A stretch of 64,000 nucleotides of DNA from Inia geoffrensis (Eukaryota; Chordata; Mammalia; Artiodactyla; Iniidae), in assembly GCA_036417435.1 (NCBI GenBank), contig CM070899.1:3973001-4037000 (forward strand), in the 5' to 3' direction. Positions within the stretch are counted from its first letter, which is position 1; each line of letters opens with the position of its first letter. Of this stretch, positions 46,500-58,045 are shown one piece after another. Both the position numbers and the translations under genes were made by a program. The notes below the pieces were generated by a model. It ran no database searches, was not told the DNA's origin, and worked only from the letters and a program-made list of their open reading frames with translations.

Positions 46500-48830
46500 A
46501 AAATGGCAAGTGTCGCTGACGGGCACGGCGGGGCAGCTGCCCGGGCGCAGGTCCTGGTTCTCAGAGGCGGCGCGGCGAGGGCGCCCGACGATCTCGTCCT
46601 TGCCCGGAGGCCGGCTCGGCCCGCAGCCCCTGGGCGCGCTGCTGCTGTCCCGCGGCCTGGGCACGGCGCGGCCTTCGGGTTTGCTAGCATTCTCCTTTCC
46701 TGCGGCGCACGGAGGCGGGGGAGAGACACCCGCAGAGGCTGGAGGAAGGTGCGCGGCCCGTCCCACCTGCTGTGTCCGGCCCTGTGCGCCTGAGTCGCCA
46801 CCGCCGAAGCGCACGGCCAAGGCCGCCTGACGGACACCCTAGGCTCATTTCTCCGCCTGGCTTCCACTGGGCTTTTATCTGCCTCCCCCATCCTAACTGG
46901 TTCCAGATTTGCAACTTCAGAGGCGCGGGGATTCAGCTGGGCCGCGCTCTTGGCCTCTCGGGGACCCCCTCCCCCAACAATGACCCCCTGCAAGCGCACG
47001 GCCGGTCCTGAGGGGCATGGGGGGGACAGGGACATGGGCAGGGAGCGAGCTATGAGCCCGGGGCTCGGAGCTCGCCTTCCGCCGCCCTAGGCACTGGCCC
47101 GGCCATCCCTGCGCGGGGCGCCACGGCGCGGTCGGGCAGGCTGCAGGAGGGGTACCCAGGACCTCTGCGCGCGGGGCAGGAGCCCGCGGGCGCCATCGGA
47201 AGCGGGCGCGGTGGGGCAGCGCGGTGCAGGCACTTGCTGTCGGCCCGGGAGGCTAGGACGCCCTGCCCTCCGGGGAGGGCACGACCACCCACGCCGCCGC
47301 CGACCTGGGAACCCGCCCGCGGCCGAGGCCCGGGGGCGCTGCGGGGTAGGGGGCTCTTCCTGGCCACCACTCCCCAGTCCCGCACCACCATCCCGAGTCA
47401 CCGTCCTCGGTGGGGAGACCCCCAAGCCGACCTACTCCGAGCCCGCCAGACCCCCAACGCCCCGCAACCCAGGCCGGCCTCGGCGGCTGGGCCCCGCAGG
47501 CGCCAGGCACCGGAGGGCGGGGGGGCCCGAGGGCTCGGGGCGCTGTTCCAACGGCCAGAAAATGGAAACTGTGCGAAAAGAATCCCCAAATCCGGCCGGG
47601 CCCGAAGCCCACCGGCTTACATAAAGCCCCAGGAGCCCGCCCGCGGCCTCCCTTCTCGGGGGCGAACAATCGGCGGGCCCCTGGCCAGGCCGTCCTGGGG
47701 TTGGCACCACCGTCGACCCCCTGACCAAGGGCCTGGCGTGACCCCGGGGAGGGGAAGGGGTCTCGGCCTCTTCCCACCGTCTGCCCCGAGAAACATTTAA
47801 CTAGCCTTTAATCACATTAGCAGCCGGCCCCAATTAAGGACGCGGGCGGGGGAGGCAGGAGGAAACCGCTGGCCGTGTCACTCGAGGATAAAGATCCTTT
47901 CATGCCCCGGGCCTGGCCTGGGGCAACGCGGCGGGCCGCCATCCCCAGCCTTTGATTGCCGGCGCCTGGGCCTCGCCGACGCCGCCATCTCTTGGCCCCC
48001 TCCACGCCCCACGCCCCCCCCCCCGCCCCCCCCGCAATATGCCATCGCCCTCGGGTGACCGGGTGGCCGGGCAGGGCAGCGACCCAGGTCCGGGCCAGAG
48101 CCCGCACCCCCAAGGCTGAAAGAGGCCTGGCCTCCTCCGGCCTGCGCCTGCGCACGGGGACGGCTTGAGGGGGCGGCGGGGGGCTCTCGGAGGGCGCCGG
48201 GGACGCGTCGCCTGCCCGCCGACGCCCAGCGCCAGGCCGGGACCCTGGTAAGGCCCTGCCCACGGAGTGGTTCGGAGGGAGGGTGACCCCCGCCATGGGC
48301 GGCCTGGGCAGGTCACAGGTTCTCTCTTGGGCTCCGTCTGGCCTCCCGGGCCCGGAGTGAGCCCCCGAGGGTCCCGGGGCCAGGCCCAGGCCGGGCGCCG
48401 CGGTGGCGGGTCTCCGGGGGCCCAGGCTCCGGCGTCGGGCCCCAGGCGCGCGGGGAACACCAGGCCGGGGCGGTGGGGCCGGCCTGCGGTCTCCCGTCAG
48501 CTCGCCAGCCCAGAGCGCCGGAAAGTCGGCCGGGGCGCGCGGTCGAGGGCTGAGGGTCCCCAGGGGTGCTTACCTTGCTCGGGCGCCCGAACCGCGCTCC
48601 CCTCGCTCCTCCTCGAGGGTCGGAGCGGGGCGCACTCTGGACGGGCCGGGGTCGTGCGAGGACAGCGGCCGCCCGCGCCACCGCAATGCCGAGGCCGCCG
48701 GCCGCCGCCGGCCGCGACGCCCGGGGGCCGCCCAGGACCCCAGCCCCACGGCGGCAGCTGCAGCCCGGAGCCGCGTGACCCCGGCCCCGACCTCCCCGCG
48801 CTCGGCCGTTTGTCTCGCACAAAAGGGAAC
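46500..48830. promoter_or_regulatory. CpG island, probable promoter region
   Basis: GC content rises sharply from the AT-rich flank, CpG dinucleotides are dense over about 2.3 kb, and I see no SINE or LINE in it. Such islands usually mark promoters of broadly or developmentally expressed genes. Splice donors point both ways: minus-strand AAG|GTAAGC after 48574 and plus-strand CTG|GTAAGG after 48247, which would suit a divergent promoter. A YY1-like motif ('gccgccatctc') lies near 47981. An AT-rich patch (47799-47840) carries 'ctttaatcacattag' and 'caattaagg' homeodomain-like sites. I do not recognise any of the island's long open frames as a known protein. Confidence 0.85.
48245..48252 (+). 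promoter_or_regulatory. Plus-strand splice donor in the CpG island
   Basis: CTG|GTAAGG, with the exon ending at 48247. It could end a first exon of a plus-strand transcript beginning inside the island. No paired acceptor was identified nearby. Confidence 0.25.
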
Positions 48831-48840
48831 ACTCATATTT
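48574..48840 (-). other. Candidate first exon, minus strand
   Basis: The exon would end at 48574 with a strong donor (GAGCAAG|GTAAGC). Upstream in transcript sense, near 48836, an 'aaaaaatatgag' stretch gives a possible weak TATA-like element or an early ATG. One frame is open from that ATG (88 codons, rich in Arg and Ala, ending in 'RGSGARAR'). The composition is what GC-rich 5' UTR would give, so coding is doubtful. Confidence 0.35.
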
Positions 48841-50555
48841 TTTCTTTCCCCGGCACCGATTTAACACCCGCCCCGTCTCCCCTCCCCCGAATTACCCCCG
48901 ACCTCCCACACGCTTCTCTGAGAACCGCTTTCTCTCCGCACACCCACTTTGTCTCGCCGTTCTCCGCTCTTTAATTCCGTCGTTGTAGTCGAGGATGTCA
49001 GTATAGCTTAGAAAGTTTCATAGAAAGTCAGAAAGCAATTAGGGAGGCCCTTTTATTGGAGCTTCGCTGGTGCCATGGAATCTTTTAAAGGACAGCCTGA
49101 AGCACCGAACACAATCCCATTAAAGCGGCCCAAACTCCCACAGTCCTCAATAGGGGTGCTCAGCACTTCGACAGACTTTCGCCGGCTCATTGGGAACCGC
49201 GGGGTTTCATTCCCTAGTTCCGCAGCCCACTCACAACGGTGCGGCCTTGAACCCCTCACTCCTTCCTTTCTCATCGGAATTTCCACTGGGAAAATGGCTT
49301 ACAGGGCCGGAGTGGACATTAATTAAAGTCTGCCGAGCGGTCCGAGGTCTCTGTTTGACAAGGGCTATGAAAACCTCAAGCACTTTCATAAGTAACTCCC
49401 CATCCTGACTGTGTATTTGAAGTTTAAAAAAAGAAAAAAAAATTCCAGCCAGCTTCTAGAAATGTGAGCTCGACTGAGATCAACTTTTACCTCTGTCTGC
49501 CTTCAAATCGATCGGCCGACGTTCGGAAAATGGGTCAAAGAAATTATGCTTTGCTGAGAAAAAGACCATGTATGACCAAAGTTTCAGCTTAATTGAATTT
49601 TAGTGCCAAATTATAACTCACTGAATAACTGGACTTGGGCGCAGGGGGGTGGAGGAAACGGCAATGAAGGACAGGCAATTGTAATGGAAATACAGCCATC
49701 CCGAACTGGGGAGGTACGGCCACACTCGTTATAATAAGAACTGCAGCCTAATTCCAAAGGGGTGAGGTTATCACACTGTGGCTTTCATGTGGGAAAACGG
49801 GGTTGGCCCCGGTTTGATTTGTGGGTTTTGGTTGATATGCTTGTGTATTATTTAATGTAGCAGGAGACTCTTCTATAGAGCATAGCTTTTCCTTTGTTGT
49901 GGTCGAGAGTAACTTCTGTTCTTGCCAATAAAAATTCATCTCTTCCTTTGGAAGTCAATATGTAAAGAAAGCAGGTGCTTTAAAGAGAGAAAGTATTTAA
50001 AAAGATGAAACAGTTACTTGGCTGTCAAAGCAAAATGCCGGGTTTAACACAATTAGGGTTTTGCTCCTGGCGTGTCATCACAGTTGTTCATTTTATTGAG
50101 TAGAAGTTTGTATATGGCAGTTTCTGGATTGATTTTAGGAAAGGAGAATGGGTGATGGGCTCATAATTAACGAGTTATAATTTAGGTGGTAGTGAAATGA
50201 GCATGTTTGGGGCAAATGGGTTGTTGGCTAAATCTATAAGGGGATAGTTAAAAATGAGCATGCGAAAGGTGGATTTTTGATTTTTGAAGTTTGTCTTCAT
50301 CATCAATTATTTGGAACTCTCTCAAAGTTGCCCCCTTTTCTCTTGTTTTATTGCTTTTTGTTGGTCCTGCTGCCGCCAGGCTCAGCTCCCCGGCCTGTGG
50401 CCTCTTGTTTTGCGTGCACGCTGCACCCTCAGCCAGTCTACTGGGTTTCTGCATCTCTTCTGCTTGGATACATCTGGACCTCCGCTAGCCTGAGTGGAAA
50501 AGGACAGCAGGCTTCAAGCCCCCCGAAATCCAACCTCAGGCACCTTGCAGCCGGG
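48840..50555. other. Repeat-free flank of the CpG island, possible conserved noncoding DNA
   Basis: About 1.7 kb without a recognised SINE or LINE, moving from island shore to AT-rich sequence. Short motifs include 'cttaattgaattttag' (about 49588) and 'cacaattagggttttgc' (about 50048). A frame at 49075-49326 begins with a good Kozak context ('gtgccatgg') and runs 83 codons, but I do not recognise its product. Confidence 0.4.
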
Positions 50556-50559
50556 CCTT

Positions 50560-50960
50560 CAAAATCTCTGTTTCTTCGTGATTCCTTCACCAGCTTTTCT
50601 TTGTCCTGCCTCGAGACTTCCCTCTCACCCTCTCCTCACCTGAAACACCTTCCACCTTCCTGTCTACCTGTCCGGACTGCACCTCTCAAACCAGGCTCAG
50701 ACCCACATCGACGTGGCCCGCTTCTGACCCCCGTGGAACTGTCTTCCTGGCTTGGCCGTCTTGGAGGGCCCGGTGCTGCCACCTGTGTTTCATTGCCCTG
50801 TGCCTCCTTCTCACAGTGTAGCTTGACTTTGGGGACGTTTCTGGTTGAAGAGAAAACAATGGCGGCTCCTTGAGAGCAGGTATCATTTTACACCCATCCT
50901 GGGGCTCAGTCAGCACCCAGCACCCACAAAATAGGCCATCCATCCGTCAGCCAGGCGCGG
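50560..50960 (+). repeat. L2 LINE 3' end
   Basis: 'tgtcctgcctcgagacttcc' leads to 'ccttgagagcaggtatcat' and 'gctcagtcagcacccagcac'. Confidence 0.6.
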
Positions 50961-52440
50961 ATGTGTAGAACAGAATCTCATTTGGGCAGGCAGCAAGGAG
51001 AGGGGCAGTTACAAATGTGCCTGTTCCCCGGAGGTGCAAGCAAGGTCCACGTGCTTCTTTGCTGAACTCATAGGACCTGTCCCTGGACTTTTTCAGACAA
51101 CGTAAAACTCTTTAAATTAAATGGAATCTTAAACTGTTTAAAAAGTGAATATGACTCAGTTGGACTGCAAGAGAAAGTGGAGGAAAACCAAACAAAAGCA
51201 AATCCAGAAATCCAAACAGTTCAGTCTGCTTTGCGTAGTCTTGATCTGCCCAAGAAATGGAGCAGATTCCTGAGAAAACAGCAAGAGAATCTAAAAGTGC
51301 TGTCGTGTATCGTCTTGTGGCAGGTGCAGGGCTGCCCGGGCCGTCTTCTAGGAGGTGGTCCTACGCCCCCCGCAGGTCCTGGATACTTCAGAAAAACTGC
51401 CATCCAGGGCCGTCCTGTGTGCCGGGAGAGGCTGAAGACAGGCACTTTCTTCAAGGAGCATAGCTTACCCTGGATCCCACTGAAAACCTGGCGACAGGGC
51501 TGGCCCTGAAGAGGAGGATGAATTCCACTCTGGTCAATAGTGCACGATTAAAGTACAAGATAACAATGACGCGAACAAAGGCACCTTGAAAACTCTTCGG
51601 GGAACAAAGAGATTAGCAATTGCGGTGGTACAGGAAGAAATGAAAATGATGAAAATAACTCAGGAACTTGAAGGAGGAACATTTAACATTTAGAATTCAG
51701 TGCAAATGTGTTAACCATCCATCTGAGAGGAAGGTATCTTATCTCACCACTTAATCAAGTTAACCAAACCAGGAGCGTTAGCGTTTAGAGATGCACTGTG
51801 GTTCTGAAGGGGGCCATCCTGAGTCTTCATGTTCAGCCGAGACACTGAAACCTCCTTCTGGAATATCAGATTCTCAGCTCGTGTTTGCAAGGAGCAGCAA
51901 GATAAATCCGAAGAAAAGGCAGGTATATAAGACACAGAGCTGGATTTGGAGGACTGCCAGGTTAAAACATACACGTGGCACTCTTTTCGAGCTGTTTAAA
52001 AAACTTTGAAAAGCTTTGTCTCTTTCTCCCTGAGGAAAAGTTTCAGCAAATGGCTGGGTGGTTTAAGCCTTTCCCATCCACGAAATCCCTGGCCACCTTC
52101 TCCTGGGTCTCTTCAACCACGGCCTTAGACCGGATGAAATGAAGATCCTGTTCACATTATTTTTGGAGAATAGTTTCATGTTCTGATTTTGTTCCAGTTC
52201 AATCATTTAAGAAAATATGTAGGTTCAGGTTCATTTTAAATTGGTTCGCTCAGTGTACTTCTGGGGTGGGGTGGGGGGTGTGGAGACAGAAACAAAACAA
52301 AACAAATCAAAAATACCTCCTTTAGACTTATGGTTCAACACAGAATTAATATTGAGACCACCGATCGTGAACTGTGCTGTGTGTTGGGGGTTTGTGAAGG
52401 ACAGCTTTGGGTCAAGACCAGGTCATCAGTTTTAATCTGA
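50961..52440. other. Unique sequence, no gene seen
   Basis: No recognised repeat. The plus-strand frame at 51177-51509 (110 codons, 'MEENQTKANPEIQTVQ') starts without a good context, and I do not recognise it. Confidence 0.4.
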
Positions 52441-52455
52441 AGGGTCACCCTTCTT

Positions 52456-52670
52456 TTTTTTTTTTTTTTTTTTTTGCGGTACGCAGGCCTCTCACCGCTG
52501 TGGCCTCTCCCTTTGAGGAGCAACAGGCTCCAGACGCACAGGCTCAGCGGCCATGGCTCACGGGCCCAGCCGCTCTGCGGCACGTGGGATGCTCCCGGAC
52601 CGGGACACGAACCCACGTCCCCTGCATCGGCAGGCGGACTCTCAACCACTGCGCCACCAGGGAAGCCCCG
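52456..52670 (-). mobile_element. CHR-type SINE, reverse
   Basis: A 20-T tail, then 'gcggtacgcaggcctctcac', ending in 'ccaccagggaagccccg'. The flanking duplication is short ('cccttctt', 52448-52455 and 52671-52678). Confidence 0.95.
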
Positions 52671-52678
52671 CCCTTCTT

Positions 52679-54715
52679 ATTCACAGTAATTTTGGGGCTT
52701 CTTTATCCTAATTACACAGCAGGCCCCTTGCATCAGGTTTTGACAGTACCACTCCACACAACTTTTGGGGCTTTTCAGAACTTAGATTTTTTTTCCCCCA
52801 TATTTGATAAGGGGAATACAGTGTAGAGGTTGTGTATTCTAGAATCCCGTAGCCCAGAAGCACTCCTTTATCAAACCCTTGGGCATTTTCCCAGTAAACA
52901 TATGAATCTTCACTTTCAGAGGCATAAAATTGAGACTGTAAATAACCTCACGTGCTAAGTTTAGGAAATGACGTTTGGTTTTCAGAGTTTTCTGGAGTTT
53001 GGGGCTTGCACATAAGGAATTGTGGTCCTGGATTACAGAGCCCCTACTCTTTTCCTTAAAAAAAAAAAAAAAAAAAAAAAGGCACCGATTCCAGGCTCCT
53101 TCAAGATCCTTTCCCATGGGTCAGTTTTAATTGTAGCATCAGCGTTTCAGTGTTATTTGTTTAGAGAATGCTTACATATTTTCAGAGAATTCCCAGGAAC
53201 CTATGGACTAAAGACCACGTTTAGTGTGTTAAGAGTGCCCGTTCTAACATTTCTGAGGCCCACTTCCACGTGTCCTACTGTAGGTAAGAGAGTGACCGCA
53301 GGAGGCATCCTACTGGCTGGACACAGCGCCAAGGACAGCAGGTGACCTCCAATAGCGATGTCTCGCTCCTCCGCCTGCCAGGAAAGTCTCCCAGGCTGAA
53401 AAAAGCAGCAAGTGACTTCATTTGCCTTTGACCTTTTGAATGAAAATAAACTGTACATGACTAATAGAACCTAAGGTACTAAGAGGTCCTTAAAATGATG
53501 GAAATTGGCCATCAGCGTGTGGATGGGCCTGCTGCAGGGGGTAGAGCCTTGGTTGCGTAATCCCTACCATCCCATCCAGTTTTGACTCAGTAAGCCGGTG
53601 TGACCTATATTAAGTTCTAATAAACATCAGCCGTTTCAAGAGATACACATATTTTGCCCAGAAACAGCCAGCATTCCAATTTAAATGGGAATGGAATGTA
53701 CACTTCAATGATGACATTTTTATTTTATAGGAAAAGCCACGAGTTGTTTGTGAATTTGATTGAGTTTTTGTAGGCCCGTAAGAGCCGATTAAATGCACAT
53801 GGGCCGTGTGCCCTCTCAGAAATGTCAGAAGCCTCCGTTCAGTTTTACCTTGTGTTGGACACAAGTATTCCACCTACAGGAGCGCACTTGTGCAGGTAAA
53901 GTGGAAACCCTGGAGAGGGCTGATCCACGAGGCCAGTGTTCAGTTCTGCATGCGCTTCAGGAATCCATCCGGTGCTCAAAGCCAAATGGTCCTGTGTTAG
54001 TCATGCAGCTTTTGAGGGGGTCTTGGGATTCTGGAAGTGTGCAGAGGTCTTGGCTTCATGGAGATGGCAGCTTACACTCATAAAAGAGGAAGAGAAGGTT
54101 AGGAGGCCTGCATCCCCTGTGTTTGATAGGGTTGGGAGGGGGCAGAAGGGAAGCAGCAGGTGGCTCCCGGGAGAAAACCCTGACAGGAGCTATCCTGGTG
54201 CATGTTTTGGAGCTGCCCAGAGTAGTAGGATGGGACTTAAAAAGATGACTGAAGTGGTGGCATCCTGCCTCATCTCTCACCCACTGGCCCAGCCTTTGTG
54301 ACCCGACATGTATACTTAAGCTCACACTGCCAGGAAGCACCCGACTTCAGAGAGCTTTAAAATGCTGGCAGATGAACACCCCCGAAGGGGCAGAGGCCAG
54401 GCCTGCCCTGTGGCAATGTTCTCATCTAAAGTTCTTCTTAATATTTCTCATGTTAGCACTGTTTCCCCTGATGATCTCAAGGTGTTGTACTGAGCTCTTT
54501 ACGGATGGAGCATCTCTTTAATTTTGCATGATTAAAATTTGGGGAGGCAGGTGAAGATGTAGGCAGGAGAGGAGAGAGCTGGGTTCCACAGAGGGTCAGA
54601 GGGACGAGTGACAGCAAATCCAGACACTGCCTGAGGCAGGGGGTGAAGTCACTGCCCTCGAGGTAAAGAAGAAAAAATCGTCTCTGCCTCTTCCTGACCC
54701 AAGGCCCAGTGAGAG
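52679..54715. other. Unique sequence, no gene seen
   Basis: A run of A lies at about 53060-53080. No repeat family recognised and no well-supported exon. Confidence 0.4.
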
Positions 54716-54719
54716 CCAC

Positions 54720-54960
54720 TGGGGAGAGGCATTGTGTTAGACGCATCAACAGGGGGCATTTACAGGGGACCCACCATCCAGGCCAGGCAAAGAGGGGACA
54801 CATCCTTGGAGAGGTGGTGCCTGAGCTGAGGCCCACGGGGTGAACTGGCATTGATCAAGACTAGGGATGGTATGGGGTGATGCACGGAAGAGCACGGTCC
54901 AGGAAGAGGGAACGGACGGCCCGAGAAGGGAAGGTGGGCCTCTGGAGACCCCTCTCCATC
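54720..54960 (-). repeat. L2 fragment, reverse
   Basis: 'gaggtggtgcctgagctgag' and 'gcacggtccaggaagaggga' are in reverse L2 order. Confidence 0.55.
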
Positions 54961-55204
54961 ACCAGGCCTCTGTTCCTCAGCCGCAAGTCGATGGGGTGAT
55001 CTCTTTACTTACAGCTTGATCTGCCTAAATCTGGCCTGGATTGCAGCAAGTTCAAGTTCTGCAGACTTGAATAGGTACTCACAGAAGAGAAACACCCGAT
55101 GGACGATTTTCCAACAATCGATGTAGAGGGAGGCTTGCAGATACTGATTCATGGGCCTTTTTGGCTTAACTCTCAGCATCTCTGTGTCTGTCTCTGTATT
55201 GTCT

Positions 55205-55330
55205 TTAACTCACGTATTCAGTGAACCTTTGTTGAGCGTCTAATGGGTCTAGAGTGCTGGCCCAGGCACAGGGGTAAATGGCGGGCGGCCAGGTGCGGTT
55301 TCTGCCCTCGTGGGGCTTACAGTCTGCGGA
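55205..55330 (-). repeat. L2 3' region, reverse
   Basis: 'tattcagtgaacctttgttg', 'agcgtctaatgggtctagag' and 'cctcgtggggcttacagtct' match the reverse L2 3' phrase. Confidence 0.75.
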
Positions 55331-55439
55331 GGGAGACTCTTCAGGACAGTATCAGCAGCACCTGGTGACTCAGGGGGCTCTTTAATGCCTGCTGTTTCAG
55401 CAGCTCAGAAGGAAAGGGACCTTCGGCAGACAACTCCAG

Positions 55440-55700
55440 GATCCCTGCCATGTGCCATGTGCCCTGTGAGATGCAAGGTGGTCCCGGCTCTCAAAGAATT
55501 CAGGGCTTGGTAGGGAAAGACAGGGAAGGTCATTCGAGTGTTAGCAGTGGTAGAGGTCTTGGGAGCACATGGAGGGAGTATTCAATACTACGCATGGGGC
55601 GTTCCAGGAGGAGGGGAGACCACCAAACAGCTGACTGTCTCTGGGGCACAGTATGCCCTTTGCGGGGGCTGGGGGAGAGGGTGGGATGGCAGTGGTAAGG
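55440..55700 (-). repeat. L2 fragment, reverse
   Basis: 'gccatgtgccctgtgagatg', then 'ggctctcaaagaattcaggg'. A second reverse L2 close to the one at 55.2 kb. Confidence 0.45.
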
Positions 55701-56535
55701 GGCTGGAGCCAGATGGCTGGGGCTGGCTTCTCCTGGGCTTGTCTGAGGTCGTTGAATTACATGCTCCCGGATGACAAGAATTATGAAGGTTGAAGTCGTC
55801 CCATCAAAGATATTCTACTGAATTAAGTTCATATTTTATACAAAATGTTCCACCATGTTAGGTATAATTGGACATCGTTTAAAAGAAAAAAACCTGATTT
55901 CCCAAATGTCACCTGGATAGCTATTTCGATGTCAGATTAAACTCCCTGCTGAATAAAGATTTCCAGTGTGGAATGCCGAGAGCTGGTAGGGACATGGGTC
56001 CTTTTCTGGGACGACAGTGACCCTCGCTGCGGATTAGAAATGCATCCTGAATCTCACAAGAGGTCGGCAGTGAGACCAATCACACTGATGAATGTTTCCC
56101 GAGACCATCACAAAGGAAGACTTCCCTCCCGCTGGCCCTCTGTCTGGTCAGCTGGGTAGCTCGGGATGACTGCTTGTGTTGTACTTTTTAAAAAAATTTT
56201 TAAATTTTTTTTAACATGCGTTGTACCTTTGGGTACCGTTTCTGGGATTAGGAAGGAGGAGGAAACGTGAGGACGGCAGCGGGAAGCAAGCTGCTCCCAC
56301 CTGTTCTGGAGCCAGCTGGTCTGCGCTTGCTGAGGGGAATCAGGTGATGGCAAGTTCTGAGGGTGGTTTTCGGCAAGTTTCCTGTTTTTCTCCCTGCTGT
56401 GTGGCAGAGCCTTCTACTCCCAAGCGGTGGATGCCAGTGGCCAAAGTAGCTGGTCAGCCTCCCTGTGACTCCCTGGCAGGTTTCGCCTTCTCAGGCCGAG
56501 AGAACCCCCCGTCTGTACAATGAAACTGATTTGTG
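55701..56535. other. Unique sequence
   Basis: No gene or repeat recognised. Confidence 0.4.
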
Positions 56536-56544
56536 GGCTCAGCT

Positions 56545-56665
56545 GAATACTTTTTCTTTTTCTTTTCTCTCTCTCTCTCTTTTTTTTTTTTTTTAAAGAC
56601 CAACCGATTAGTAATTAGTTGTGCAATTCAACTGTTTTTCTCTTAAAATTTTTTTTTTTTAATAT
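56545..56665. repeat. T-rich and (TC)n simple repeat
   Basis: A 'tttctctctctctctctt' stretch followed by T runs. It ends in 'aaag', which imitates an acceptor. Confidence 0.8.
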
Positions 56666-57845
56666 GGTAGAATTTTTATTTTTTTCTGGGCAAATTTTCA
56701 GGATTTAATTGCACTTAAAAATTGTGGAGCCTGTCAGAGTAAATTGCAGATAGAATAGTTTTACCCAATAAAACTAGTCCTGTGATTGTCATCATTGTCA
56801 GGCTTCTCAGATAAAGTTGTGGGAAGGACAATTTAAGTCTACACGGCGAACCACGCTTCAAATCAGTATTCAGCACAAGGCTCATCATGCTGAAAGACAG
56901 AAACCCAGGGTAGCAGCCGTGATGCTGGAGAAATCAGACATTGATTTTAAAATGATTTCAAAGGCTGCCCACCTAAAGAAAAGGAGAAATGTCTACCCCA
57001 ACGGGCTTAACTTAAAGCAGTGCAATTAAAGAATTTGTTTTTATTGAAATGTAGCTGCTTTACAATGTGGTAATGTAGTGCAACTTAATCTGTGAAAATT
57101 TTTTGAAAAGACAAAAACCATTTCATAGCATATTAAAAGTAATAAAGCATCAGCAACATTACTAGCTTTGTGCAAAGTTGCATCTGCCGTTTGCCTCCGT
57201 CAGGCTCCTGTGTATTCCCACTGTGTGTCCTGAGTGGCTCTAGCCTCTTCTTGGAAAGGAAACCCCCTTAGGGTATGAAAAGCTCAAGTAGTTTGTACCC
57301 GTTAAGAAATACTTTCATCTTCTCTTCCCCCATTTTTGATAAGCGAGCTTCTAGTGCTGAATCGATTTGTCTTCATGAAACGTAGAACTTTCTAGAATAT
57401 GCAGCTTATGACCCAACTTGGATTCCTGGGGACAAGAGGAGACCTCGTACTTTTTATTCTTCCTCCCAGGGTCCAACGCTTGTGTTTTTGACCAATAATA
57501 AACTTCAACCAAACAATTATTGGATCTACTGAGGATGGAAAGTAGTTCCTCTATGGTTTGAAATCATTTTTAAGTTAATTGTATTATGTCGATCGATTAC
57601 TAATCTATAATATACATTTATATTTTATGTAGTCCCCTATAGATCAAGAGGATGGGGAAAAACACCTTCCTTATGTGAAAGTATCAACTCATTTCTACTC
57701 TTCAGCGTTGTGGAGAAGGTGAGTTAAATAATGCACGGCTTACACGGCTAAGCTGTTGGAGGAGAAAGAGGTTCAATGAGAATACAGGTATCATGTAGGA
57801 GTTGGGAGCCCAGCTTCCAGAAGCCGAGTGCCTCGGACCTAGCTC
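56666..57845. other. AT-rich unique sequence, no gene seen
   Basis: A possible reverse L1 tail scrap ('ttattgaaatgtagctgc', 57042-57060) is the only repeat hint. Confidence 0.4.
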
Positions 57846-57849
57846 GGGT

Positions 57850-58045
57850 TCCTCACTCTGGAACTGTGTCATGTAAGTTCTTTGAAGCACTTACCGTGTC
57901 ATGTAAGCATCTCGATGCCGAAGTCTCCTCATCTGCAAAAGATGTGGGCATCAGTGCCTTTGTCAGGTAGCTATTGTAAGGATTAACCTGATGACCCAGA
58001 CAAAGTACTAAGCGCAGTGCCTGACACAGTACAGTACATAATCAT
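57850..58045 (+). repeat. MIR SINE
   Basis: 'gtctcctcatctgcaaaag', 'gctattgtaaggattaacc', then 'agtactaagcgcagtgcctg' are in MIR order. Confidence 0.75.

Noticed and set aside
47210..47800. Long overlapping frames in the CpG island on both strands
   Set aside because: Low stop-codon density is expected from high GC. None shows a known domain.
49075..49326. 83-codon frame with a good Kozak start downstream of the CpG island
   Set aside because: No recognised homology. It is not kept as a CDS without conservation data.
56545..56640. Polypyrimidine tract ending in 'aaag' as an acceptor
   Set aside because: It is a simple (TC)n/T repeat with no exon-like sequence following.
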